A stretch of 64,000 nucleotides of DNA from a bacterium (GTDB lineage: Bacteria > Armatimonadota > Abditibacteriia > Abditibacteriales > Abditibacteriaceae), in contig SDZD01000029.1 of NCBI GenBank assembly GCA_004172935.1, positions 1-64,000 on the forward strand, read 5' to 3'. Both the position numbers and the translations under genes were made by a program. The notes under the pieces were generated by a model. It did no database searches and was not told the DNA's origin. It was given only the letters and a program-made list of their open reading frames with translations. This document shows positions 14,851 through 24,500 of this stretch, one piece after another; within the stretch, counting starts at the first letter, position 1; each line of letters begins with the position of its first letter.

Positions 14851-16920
14851 ATGTCTTCAATTATCAACGAATCATTCGATGCGCTCGCAGACGGCGCAAT
14901 CCCGGCTTCACTTACTCTTAGCGCGAGTGCGGTGTGGGGCGCGGGTGGATTGGGCTATAACGGCTCCGGTAAAGCATTCCAGTCGGTCGCGTCCACCGTG
15001 GCCAGATACGCCTACGGCAACCTGACAGGGAATCCGCTCTGTGTACGCGGTTCGTTCTGGGTAAAAACGCCCGACGATCCCGCGTATGGCAACCAGGTCG
15101 TTAGCCTTGCGAATGCGGGCGCGACCAGCGGGGGGCTTGTTACATTCAAAGTTGACCCTGGCCAGTTCCGAATTATCGCGGGGGGCACGGACACTCTCCT
15201 GCAAGCGTTTTCGCCCAATACCTGGTATTTTGTGCGCGTCCTCGCGTTGATGTTGTCGGGGCCAGTCAACAAGTACGCAATTGAAATCACCCCTGCTGGC
15301 GGCACTCCAACACTGTACGCCAACACGAGCAATGGCGGCTACAACTTTAATACAGGAACGGCAACGAACTTGGGCCGCCTGATTCTGACCTCGCAGACAG
15401 TCAGTGCAGGAGTCACAGCGGGCACGGTTTCTGTGATTGACGAGCTTCAGGTCAATTCTCTCGACAGTACCGCAACAACCTATGTTGTGAGTGGCCCAAC
15501 CAACATCCCTGCTGGTTCCCCGGCGACGTTCAATATCTCGTTGCCCACAGATGCATATATCCCCGCAAACGTAACGTTTACGCCCTCTGATGGTGGTGCG
15601 GGTGGCACGTTCTCACCCACGACGGTTGTGCTAACGCCGTATATGTTCAACGTGCCGTTCACCTATACGAACAGCACCACAGGCGCGAAAAACATCTCCG
15701 TTACGAATAGCAGTTCACTCACCAACCCTAGTCCTGTAATTTTGAATGTGGACGCGGCGGGCAATGGGTTGGCTGTAACGCCATTCGCGGTGCCTTTTGC
15801 GCAACGGTCGGGCGACGTAAAAGGCAAAGGCGGCTCTGCGCTGATTCAGTTTTCGGGGACATACACAACAGGAACTCCAACTGGGCTGGAATGGCGATTC
15901 ATGCCCGACGCGGGGCCAAATAACGCAAATGGCACATGGACGGCATGGACAGCACTTTCAAGCGCAACTATTGGGAGCGGGGCATGGACTGGACAGGCAA
16001 CTCTCCCCGCTGGCCAGGGGCCGCTTCAAATTCGTTGGACTAACGACACAACAGCTGTCACTACGACGTACTACAGCGTGGGGGACATTGTTGGTTGCTG
16101 GGGACAGAGCAACATGAGCGGGCGAGGCACATCCAACCAAGTCGCGGCTCACCCCATCTATCAGGCCAAAAATTACGGGAATGACGATGTTTATAAAGAC
16201 CTCGTTGATCCTTATGACTCAGGCGTCGGGCAGATAGACCCAATCTCCAGCGATGGAACAGGCGCAACAAATGGCAGTTATATCATCGCCCTAGGCCAGA
16301 ACATGATGAGCTATTCTAATTGCCCCGTCATGTTTGTTCCCGCTGCTCGCGGTGGCACAGCCATCAACCTGTGGGCACAACCAACTAACCATGTCGATAC
16401 CACCACCTACTATGGTTCAGGCATGAGACGATTGAAAAAAGTCATTTCTCAGGCCCAAAGCGGCGCCGTCAATGGCAGCGTAAAAGCCATCATCTGGCAT
16501 CAGGGCGAAAGCGATGAGAGCCAGACACAGACCTACTACGCGAACGCACTCAACGCACTGGTGAACGCAGTCGTTGGGGATTTACCGGGCTGCAAATTCA
16601 TGCCCGCATTGCTGCAAAAAATATCCAACACGGGCTATGTGCCTGGGGGAGTCGCGACCATCAACCTCGCCATCAAGCAGGTTTCTACCAGCAACACAAA
16701 TGCACCACTGGGGGCCGATCTGTCCGACCTGACGCTGGCCGCTCCTGACTCAAACGACAACCTGCACCTGAACTCATCCCGCGTGCTGACCTTCGCTGCT
16801 GATAGATGGTTTCAAGCGATGCTACTCAATTTGTGGGGTGCTGGCGCAACTACAACACCCGCGCCAACCACAACACCGCGCTTTATCGGCTCTTCTTCGA
16901 TTCCCAGCCTACCACTGTAA
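14851..16920 (+). CDS. Tail protein with SASA-type (SGNH) carbohydrate esterase domain, 689 aa
   Basis: Residues ~1-200 resemble a concanavalin-like jelly roll and ~205-300 an Ig-like module. Residues ~410-675 are a sialate-O-acetylesterase-like SGNH hydrolase: GQSNM with nucleophile Ser420, IIWHQGESD (550-555), and DNLHLN with Asp636 and His639 completing the triad. Such enzymes remove acetyl groups from polysaccharides. In a virion this would deacetylate host capsule or exopolysaccharide during adsorption. The catalytic residues look intact. It starts five bases after the fibre gene. Confidence 0.8.
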   Translation: MSSIINESFDALADGAIPASLTLSASAVWGAGGLGYNGSGKAFQSVASTVARYAYGNLTGNPLCVRGSFWVKTPDDPAYGNQVVSLANAGATSGGLVTFKVDPGQFRIIAGGTDTLLQAFSPNTWYFVRVLALMLSGPVNKYAIEITPAGGTPTLYANTSNGGYNFNTGTATNLGRLILTSQTVSAGVTAGTVSVIDELQVNSLDSTATTYVVSGPTNIPAGSPATFNISLPTDAYIPANVTFTPSDGGAGGTFSPTTVVLTPYMFNVPFTYTNSTTGAKNISVTNSSSLTNPSPVILNVDAAGNGLAVTPFAVPFAQRSGDVKGKGGSALIQFSGTYTTGTPTGLEWRFMPDAGPNNANGTWTAWTALSSATIGSGAWTGQATLPAGQGPLQIRWTNDTTAVTTTYYSVGDIVGCWGQSNMSGRGTSNQVAAHPIYQAKNYGNDDVYKDLVDPYDSGVGQIDPISSDGTGATNGSYIIALGQNMMSYSNCPVMFVPAARGGTAINLWAQPTNHVDTTTYYGSGMRRLKKVISQAQSGAVNGSVKAIIWHQGESDESQTQTYYANALNALVNAVVGDLPGCKFMPALLQKISNTGYVPGGVATINLAIKQVSTSNTNAPLGADLSDLTLAAPDSNDNLHLNSSRVLTFAADRWFQAMLLNLWGAGATTTPAPTTTPRFIGSSSIPSLPL

Positions 16921-16928
16921 ACACTCAA

Positions 16929-18059
16929 ATGTACCTACTCAAGCCAAACACAAACGCCTATTTCTCATTCCCCGTCCAAGGTTCCGACGGGGGCAAAGCC
17001 GTCGCCGCCAACTTCACAGCGGTTGCGACATTGATGCGCAACAATGTCGCAACCGCTGTGACCGTGACACTGACCAAAACCGATGGCAACGTTGCAGGTA
17101 CATTCCTTGTACCTGTGGGTTACGTCGAAGAGGATGCTCTCGAAGTTCTCGCCTCCGTAACTCAGAACTCAATCGTGGGGCCAGCTGTCCCCGTTTTTCG
17201 AGCGAAAGTCGTCTCCAAATATGCCAGCGATGTGACGACCCTAATCGGTCTAGATGGCCAGGGGCTTGTCTCTGTGGGGCTTAAATCCACGCAGTCGTTC
17301 AATAATACGGGCCAGAGTGCGCTCATTCCTGCTCAGGTCAAAGGAATGGACCCTGATACGATAACAGCAGGGGCAGTCGCGCAGAGCGCGGTAGATGAGA
17401 TCGGAAACCCTCTTGCCAAAGATGCAACGGTCGCTAAGCCGGGGAGTGCAATGACGTTAACAGGGGGTGAGCGCACGGCTATCGCTAATGAAGTGGAAGC
17501 GCAAATCATCGACGATACCGACAGCGAGAAAGTGCTCAAAGCCATCACTGACAAGATCGCTGCAGCTAACCCTGATTTATCGGGCCTTACTCTGGCTTCG
17601 ATTGCGGCGCGTGTGCGCACTGAACTCACAACAGAACTGGCCGACATTGTAGCGCTTGAACAGCGTCTCACTCTCAACCGTTCCCAACTGCTCGACAAGT
17701 TAAATGTCTCTGGTGTTCTGGCCAATACAAACAACGCTGATACGTTCAAGGCGACGGGCTTTGCAACACCTCAGAACGTGGTGGATGCCCGTGATACGGT
17801 TACAGGTGCTATTACAACGAGTCAATCGACGGTGGTCCAAACCATCAACACAGTTCCGGCGGCAACGGTATTAGCACTCAAGAATGACGCGGCGCACAAA
17901 GTCGGGGAAATGCTCGATGCTAAGTACGACGTGACTTACCCCAACAATACCACAGTTGTTCTCACTTTCAAAAATTCGAGCAATGTCACTCTTGGAACTC
18001 AAACCAATACCTATGATGGCGATGGCAAATTGCTGTCGCGCGTACTCACGGTGAACTAA
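16929..18059 (+). CDS. Phage baseplate/fibre protein, ~376 aa
   Basis: The frame extends upstream into the esterase gene, but the natural start is ATG 16929, eight bases after that stop. Residues ~1-100 form a beta domain (MYLLKPNTNAYFSFPVQGSD, VTVTLTKTDGNVAGTFLVPV), like N-terminal baseplate-upper-protein modules. The middle (~120-300) is helical and Ala/Thr-rich, and the C-terminus is a small beta domain (NNTTVVLTFKNSSNVTLGTQ). The next gene overlaps as TAATG. The role is inferred from style and position. Confidence 0.6.
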   Translation: MYLLKPNTNAYFSFPVQGSDGGKAVAANFTAVATLMRNNVATAVTVTLTKTDGNVAGTFLVPVGYVEEDALEVLASVTQNSIVGPAVPVFRAKVVSKYASDVTTLIGLDGQGLVSVGLKSTQSFNNTGQSALIPAQVKGMDPDTITAGAVAQSAVDEIGNPLAKDATVAKPGSAMTLTGGERTAIANEVEAQIIDDTDSEKVLKAITDKIAAANPDLSGLTLASIAARVRTELTTELADIVALEQRLTLNRSQLLDKLNVSGVLANTNNADTFKATGFATPQNVVDARDTVTGAITTSQSTVVQTINTVPAATVLALKNDAAHKVGEMLDAKYDVTYPNNTTVVLTFKNSSNVTLGTQTNTYDGDGKLLSRVLTVN

Positions 18060-18910
18060 TGAACACTCTCAATTTGGCCGCGCCTCCGGGCGACCCGAAC
18101 GCGGCCTTTTTCACATTCCCGTTATTGGGTGATATTGGCGAGATTCCAGACCCCGGCACTGGCAACGGCGCTACCATCGAGCAAATTCAAGCACTACTCG
18201 TAACCATGCTGGGGCCAATAACCGCCGACATTGCTCAGCTTCAAACCGATGTCGCGCTACTGGTACCCGCAACCCCCGGCCCGATTCCGCCCACGAGCGC
18301 ACTTTATAATCCGCGATTCGTAGATGAGGACGCAGTCGGTATCGCACAGGCACTGGTCGAGGTGTTTCAGAGTTCGACTCGAATCGGTTCAGGAACGACG
18401 GGCGCTGATGGCCGCGTCGCATTCTCCGACCGTGTCGGGTTCGTTCTGCTCAAAAACACCGCTTACTCGCTCCGGGTTTATGCAGCCGGATACATGGCGC
18501 AGGCGCCAATCTCGTTCACATTGACTGCCGACTCCGCCCCCACCTACGAACTCGAAGCCGCTCCGCCTTTTAGCGCGCCATCTGATCCCGCTCTGGCGAC
18601 GCTACGGGTATATGCTGTCAAATATGACGGCACGCCCATCAACAATGCCGAGATTACGGTGACTGTGAAAGATGCGCGGCCATTACTAATTGATGGACAG
18701 ATTCGCACTGAGCGATTCGTGAAGGGAAAGACCAATCCGCAGGGTTGGGTGGATCTCGCAGTTATCAAAAGTTCGAAGTTGGCCGAAAATGACCTGCGCC
18801 CCTTTCACACCGTCAATGGCCCCGGTTTAAGCGTCCCGTTGGTGGTCGAGGTGCCCGATAATGGCGGGCAGGTCGGTATCGGCCCCGTCCTCCCTATCTC
18901 GCAAAATTAA
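18059..18910 (+). CDS. Phage protein with Ig/carboxypeptidase-regulatory-like modules, 283 aa
   Basis: A helical N-terminal part (ATIEQIQALLVTMLGPITAD) is followed by two beta-sandwich-like segments, ~88-165 (GIAQALVEVFQSSTRIGSGT, DGRVAF, AYSLRVYAAGYM) and ~180-275 (TLRVYAVKYDGTPINNAEIT). Both have the plan of carboxypeptidase-regulatory/Ig-like domains, which in phages decorate virions and bind glycans weakly. Coupled upstream by TAATG; two bases separate it from the next gene. Confidence 0.6.
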   Translation: MNTLNLAAPPGDPNAAFFTFPLLGDIGEIPDPGTGNGATIEQIQALLVTMLGPITADIAQLQTDVALLVPATPGPIPPTSALYNPRFVDEDAVGIAQALVEVFQSSTRIGSGTTGADGRVAFSDRVGFVLLKNTAYSLRVYAAGYMAQAPISFTLTADSAPTYELEAAPPFSAPSDPALATLRVYAVKYDGTPINNAEITVTVKDARPLLIDGQIRTERFVKGKTNPQGWVDLAVIKSSKLAENDLRPFHTVNGPGLSVPLVVEVPDNGGQVGIGPVLPISQN

Positions 18911-18912
18911 CC

Positions 18913-21351
18913 ATGTCAGCATCAATTCGAGTGCCTTTTCGGGCACATTTTGACTTTCGCGCTCTTCCCCAGATTCGCGTTTTGGAGTCGTTTCAGTTCG
19001 CGGGCTACGCCTACGCGGGCGTGCAAAACGGCCTGTGGCAGTACGATGAGCATTATTGGAGCGAGCGCAAAGGCGCGTTTAGCGGCTCGTTCCCGATGCC
19101 TGCGCGCGAAACCGTCGCCAACCTGCGTCTCGGCGGCGCCACTCGTGAAACCATCGGTGACCTCGCGGAGCCTGTTGATAGGGTAGCGTCTGGCTCGTCT
19201 CTCATCGCTCAGGGCGAGATCATGTACCGCTACAACTTCTACGACCTCGGCGTGCCCAACGGCGCCACCGAGCATCGTTTGTACAGCTGTGCGACTGGCG
19301 CGCTCGTGGCGAGTGCTGGTTTTGGCGGCGCACTCGGCCCCGTCCCCGATGGCTCCTACATGCTGTGGGCGCGTACATTCGCGGGCGACCCGTTCGAGAC
19401 CGGGCATGGCCTCGCCCGCATCAAGGATGGCGAATGGTCGGCGCTGCGAGTTCAGGTGGGAGCTGGCGCGTGGACTCTGGCCGCTGGTGTCATTCCCAGT
19501 CCGGGAGCGGCTCTGTATCGAAAGACCAACAACAGCGACGAAGTCGCAATCACAGGCGACAACGACGCCGCTTATCGCGTGCCCTTCGACCCACTGGCGC
19601 GTTCGGTGTCAGCATCTGAGGTGCTGAGTCAAGACATCAGAAAGCGCGACGGCACCTTTTTCGTGAACGCAGGAAGCCAGCTTCTTGGCGGGCTGCGCAT
19701 CTCCGCGAGTGGCCCACAAACGGCGCTGTGGATTCTGCACAGCGATGGTACCGCGCGTGTCCTCGGCCTCCAGGCAGAGTTCACCGATGGGGTTTGTGAA
19801 TGTGCCAAGACCAACCACCATGCCTCGGACGTGGTGCAATCGCCCGACGGCGATCTGTTCGTCTTGACCGAGTGCGCGCTCTTCAAATTCAATCCCGATG
19901 CGGCCAGCGAGTACCAGGCGCTCGAAGGTTACCCTGCCCAATCACTCACGCCCGAAGACATCATGCTCAGCGAGGGTTCGAGCCGCGAAGCTGGGCATCC
20001 GGGCGGCAACTGTTTGCGCTTTCCAAAATCTAATGAAATGATTCACTGGACCGAGGACTTAACGGGGCGTGAGCAGGGGAATGAGCTGTTTTACAACCGC
20101 ATCGTGCGCAGGGTTTCGGGTCGCGATGTCCTCGGCCCCGGTACGCTCTGGCATGGCACCAACTGCGCGGACACCTATTTAGGGCGCTTCTGGGCGATCA
20201 GGGGGCAGCGCACGCCCGATGTCGAAAACGAGGGTTCGCTGTACCTCGACTGGCTGGATAACGGGCAGTGGCACGGCTACAGCGGCATGAAACGCTCGAT
20301 GCGAACCACATTCTGGCAACGCCTCAAATCAACCCGTGGCGTGCTGTTCGTGTTCGGTTTCAACCCCACTGAGGCGGTACCAATCGACGACGATAACCAT
20401 GCCGGGAGCCTGCCCCCATTAGAGGAAGGGGAGGAGGTAGACCCGACCCTCACACAGCCACAGGGGGGAGCGCAGTCGGACAGCGACACGCCCGTGTGTG
20501 CCATCGCCGATGGTTTGCAGCTGCGCGAGGCGTCATTTCCCTACTTCATTCGCCGCGCCACGGTGGTCTCAGACGGGAACCTCTTCGTTGCGGCCAGAGA
20601 CGGCGATGAGGGCATCGGCCCGGCTAACCGCGTGGTCGAGATTGATACCGAAAACGGCGGCAGCACGCGCATTTGCTCGCTCTGGAATGAGAGCGCCAAA
20701 GCGTTTCAGATGAGTCGTGCCGACTTCACAGCGCTCGGCGGCGATGTGGCGAAATTGCCCGCGTTTTTCGCGTGGATGCCGATGTCGGGCACGAATGGCG
20801 GGGGCAAGTGGAAAGCGACTGCTGTACTCCCGACATCGGGCTACTGGCTGGAAACCAGTTCGACCTCGACGCTGATTAAATTCAGCGCCAAGCCCGGCGG
20901 TACCATGCCCTACGATGTCGCCCAATTTGACCTGCTCTGCTTCGAGATATTGAGCGATGGCAGCATCGACACCGAAAATGGCCCTGACATCGAACCAACC
21001 TGCACGAACGCGCAGTGCGCTCTCGACTCGCTACCCGATGGCACGAAATTCCGAGTGGTGCAGCGACCAGTTCACAACTCCGAAGCGGGTGTTTCGGCGA
21101 TTCAAATTACTGACGCATCGAACGATAAGCGGCTTGGTTTTGCGCGCGACGTGGGAGCGACGCTGTGGGCACGCTACGACTCGACCGCGCCCCTCAATGA
21201 CCTGAGCAGCTACACGCACCTGGTCAACTATGGGCGCCTCATCACCCTTGCAACTGAGGCAAAAACGAGCATCGAGGTCGTTGTATTGGTGAAGCCCACT
21301 GACGCGCCTCTGGCCGCCCACGAACTCCATCACGTTTCGAGGAGAACCTAA
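18913..21351 (+). CDS. Large phage tail protein, propeller-like, 812 aa
   Basis: No family was recognised. The protein is beta-rich, with recurring phrases such as SPDGDLFVLTECALFKFNPD and VVSDGNLFVAARDG typical of beta-propeller blades, and scattered Cys. It resembles in style the proteins at 8456 and 21552. A receptor-binding or tail-surface role is possible. The stop TAA overlaps the AUA of the following small gene as TAATA, and a GAGGAGA ribosome site lies just before the stop. Confidence 0.6.
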   Translation: MSASIRVPFRAHFDFRALPQIRVLESFQFAGYAYAGVQNGLWQYDEHYWSERKGAFSGSFPMPARETVANLRLGGATRETIGDLAEPVDRVASGSSLIAQGEIMYRYNFYDLGVPNGATEHRLYSCATGALVASAGFGGALGPVPDGSYMLWARTFAGDPFETGHGLARIKDGEWSALRVQVGAGAWTLAAGVIPSPGAALYRKTNNSDEVAITGDNDAAYRVPFDPLARSVSASEVLSQDIRKRDGTFFVNAGSQLLGGLRISASGPQTALWILHSDGTARVLGLQAEFTDGVCECAKTNHHASDVVQSPDGDLFVLTECALFKFNPDAASEYQALEGYPAQSLTPEDIMLSEGSSREAGHPGGNCLRFPKSNEMIHWTEDLTGREQGNELFYNRIVRRVSGRDVLGPGTLWHGTNCADTYLGRFWAIRGQRTPDVENEGSLYLDWLDNGQWHGYSGMKRSMRTTFWQRLKSTRGVLFVFGFNPTEAVPIDDDNHAGSLPPLEEGEEVDPTLTQPQGGAQSDSDTPVCAIADGLQLREASFPYFIRRATVVSDGNLFVAARDGDEGIGPANRVVEIDTENGGSTRICSLWNESAKAFQMSRADFTALGGDVAKLPAFFAWMPMSGTNGGGKWKATAVLPTSGYWLETSSTSTLIKFSAKPGGTMPYDVAQFDLLCFEILSDGSIDTENGPDIEPTCTNAQCALDSLPDGTKFRVVQRPVHNSEAGVSAIQITDASNDKRLGFARDVGATLWARYDSTAPLNDLSSYTHLVNYGRLITLATEAKTSIEVVVLVKPTDAPLAAHELHHVSRRT

Positions 21352-21548
21352 TAAGCAACGTCATTCAATGCCGCCAATGCAGAAAAGAGCGCTCCTGCAT
21401 GTGTCACTTCGACCCCTCGACCGTCGCCGCCGAGGGACTCAGCAATGGGATGCGCTCGGCTCTGTGCAAAGAGTGCGTCCTCGAATCGCAGGGCAAAACG
21501 CCTGACGAAATCAACGACGAACTAAAGGAACTGGCTTTCGAGCAATAA
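21351..21548 (+). CDS. Small zinc-ribbon protein with apparent AUA start, 65 aa
   Basis: The frame is open from ATA at 21351 to TAA at 21546-21548 with no ATG, GTG or TTG near the expected start. GAGGAGA lies a few bases upstream at proper spacing, and the ATA overlaps the preceding stop exactly where sibling genes show TAATG. The product has CRQC, SCMCHF and LCKEC motifs, a plausible zinc ribbon, then an acidic helix (DEINDELKEL). Starting at the internal ATG (21399) would remove the first CxxC, which argues for the upstream start. Function unknown. The coding call is fairly firm, the AUA start less so. Confidence 0.6.
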   Translation: MSNVIQCRQCRKERSCMCHFDPSTVAAEGLSNGMRSALCKECVLESQGKTPDEINDELKELAFEQ

Positions 21549-21551
21549 ACC

Positions 21552-24500
21552 ATGCCCAACCAAATCGCCCAAGGCACGACCGGAACAGCGACCAGTCTCG
21601 GCCCCCCGAACGGGGGCGGACTCGCGCCGACCTTAGAAATCTCCACTACGAATCGCTGGCAAATCACAGCGAGCAGCACCATCATCGCGACCCAGAACGC
21701 GGCGGGAACTGTGTCGCCTCCGGGCTGGATGGTGGCGACAGGTGGGGTTGTTACGGTGCCCTCAGGCGCGGCATTGAACACGTATTATGCTACGCTTCGA
21801 ACTCCGATCCCCGGCACAGCCACGCCTGATGGCCTCTATCAGCAGTACAACCAGTACGACTATCAATTTGATGTAATCGCGGGCATTCCGGCGTGTGATT
21901 TTGACATCAATGTCTCGGCAGTTACGGCCGTCACCTATCCCCAAAAAGGTGTAGCCTCCAACATTTCGTTCAGGGTGACTTGTACCAAAACAGTGGGCGG
22001 CGTGCTTCAGTACCTCGCCAAATCGGTTAGCCTCGACATCAACTGGGGCGACGGGAGCAGCAGCACGCACTCCATCGCAACGAACACGATTGGCGGCCCA
22101 CTGGTCGGCATACCGCACACCTACACCTCGCGCGGCGTCAAAACCATCACGGCGACGGCCTCAGTCGCGGAGTGTTCATCGACGGGAAGCGGCTCAGGTT
22201 CGGTGCAGGTGGTCAACAATCGCTGGACCTGCAACTCTGGCGTCTGCACTGTTCAGGACTCCGAAACCGATGTCGGTTTCGCGACTCAGGCCGAGTGCGA
22301 GGCGAGTGGGTGTGGCTTCCCCGGTTCGGGATGGTACTGCGTGTTATCGGGCGGAACTCAAACCGCGACTAATATCTCCGATGGCGCAGCATGGGTCGCG
22401 GCTGGCCGCCCCACGCCTCGATACGCGAATCAAATCGACTGCCCCTGCTATTCTGGCCCGGTATTTTGGTGCGAGAATGGCGTCGTCAAAACGGGCACTA
22501 ATCCGCCTTCGGGAGTGACCGTTTATCCGACATCGGACGCCACTGTCGCAGCGGGTTGCACGACCACGACTCCCACCTTCACCCGCTATCGCTGCAACAG
22601 CTCCGGCAATTGCGAGGCGTTCCAGACCTCGAATGCTAACGAGGGGTTCGCGAGCTGCGTTGAGGCGAATTGCAACACAACAGGGCCGAGCATCTACTAC
22701 CGCTATCGTTGCAACAGCGCGGGCGTGTGCGAACGTTACCCGACTCTCGACCCGTTGGAGGGATTCCCGACGTGCGAGGCGGCAAACTGCGGCGCAACCA
22801 CCGACCCAACCGATCCCTGCGCATTCAACAGCTACGCCATCTCCGACATCAGTTCGGGCAACACGCAGCTCACGCTGAGCCTGTTCCGCGCCACCAATCC
22901 GGGCTGGTCGTTGAAGGTTTACTGGTCGCTCAATGGCATCCCTAAACCCAATCCGGCAATCCAAAATGCGGGCGACTATTGGAACTGGACAGTGCCAAAA
23001 CTGCCCGGCGCTCATGAGTTCATCGCGGAACTGACCAAAGAGGGATGCGAAACCCACATCCAGCCCCGCACGGTCTACGTCGAAGTTGCGCCGACCATTC
23101 CAACCGACCCCGGCGGCGAGGAGTGCCCGCCATGCCCGCCACTGCCTGAGGATTTCGATTGTTCACCGTCGGTGTCGATTCAGTTGCCAGCGGCCAGCGC
23201 GGCGCTCAAAAACTTCGCATTGGTTCGTGTGCAGGTGTCTGATCCCAACGAGGAAACCGACCCCTGCCACCATAACTACGTGCGGTCGTGCAATCCTGAG
23301 CAGTCGCCGAACCTCGTTTTATTTGTCAACGAATATGAGGTGCCAGACCTGACATGGAAACGCAACTCCGGCACCCCGCTCAATGGCATCTGGGAAACGC
23401 GCGTCGATACCCGCGACTTCTCCAATGGCGCGACGGTGTTGAAAGTCTCAATGCGCGGAGTCGGATGCTGCCGCACATACGCATCGGTCGGTGTTACCCT
23501 CGCCAACACGCTTCAGGGGCAGGTCGTTTACCGCGACACCATCGCGCGCTCGGTCGAGGGTACGGTCATCTACTCGGCCAGCATCGGCGTCGAGACGCGC
23601 GCGATGGAGGAAAACACCTCGCGCCGCTACTGGGAGCAGTGGGGCGTGCGCTCTGGTACCACGCTCGATGGCGCGTACAAACACGAGGATTGGCCCAAAC
23701 ACCAGCCCGTTCTCCCTATTCTGGGCGCGCAGTGGGAGGCGCAGGGCGAGCGCTTCGAGCGCGCTAACTACTCGGCACAGGTCACATTCCGTTTGCCGCT
23801 TTCGCGTGATGTACGATTCCGGCGCAAATGGACGCCGCAGTTCTATCTAGCGACCTTTGACCTCGATTGTGAAAGCGTGGTCAAAATTCGGCAGGTGAAG
23901 CCCGGCCAGCATTATATGTGGACGCAGGGCGCGGCGCGTCTGTGGGCCTATGACGGCGACAAGGTAAGCAAACTCGGCGACTTTGGCGACGCGACCAAAA
24001 CGAACTATTACGCGCCGGATGCGGTCGATGGCGCATTATGGACGAGTGAGGCAAACGGGCGCAAAATTATCGTCATTACCCCCGCCTCGGTGAGTGTGCC
24101 CCTCGGAGAAATGTTCGCTTTCGATCCCGACAGCGGCGACATATCACTCACTTACTCAGTTCGCGGCGAGACTCTCGCGCCTCGATTTGTGGAAGTGGTT
24201 GGCGAGGTGCCTATCGCCCTCTACGTGGGGGCAACCACCAAAGGCTACGACCTGCGGTTCGGTACGCCGCGCCTTTGGTGGTCACTCGCCGCGCCTGTGA
24301 CGTTTTGCACAGTCGATGAGGACGTGCTGTATATCGCGACCGCTCACAAGCTCTATTCCAGCGATGGAGTAACGGCGCCGACCCTAGTTCACGAGTTCGC
24401 CGCCGATGTCACTGCGGCCACGGCGAACTTTGTTGGACTCACTAACGGCGAAGTGTGGAAGAAGGGCGCGTCTGGATGGGTGAAGGTGTTGGACCGCGAC

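Noticed and set aside
16806..16928. Upstream extension of the baseplate-like gene at 16929
   Set aside because: It overlaps the end of the esterase gene, and ATG 16929 directly follows that stop.
22344..23057. Reverse-strand open frame of 237 codons
   Set aside because: It is the mirror of the Cys-rich repeats of the forward gene and its composition is Arg/Ala-rich, as expected of a shadow.
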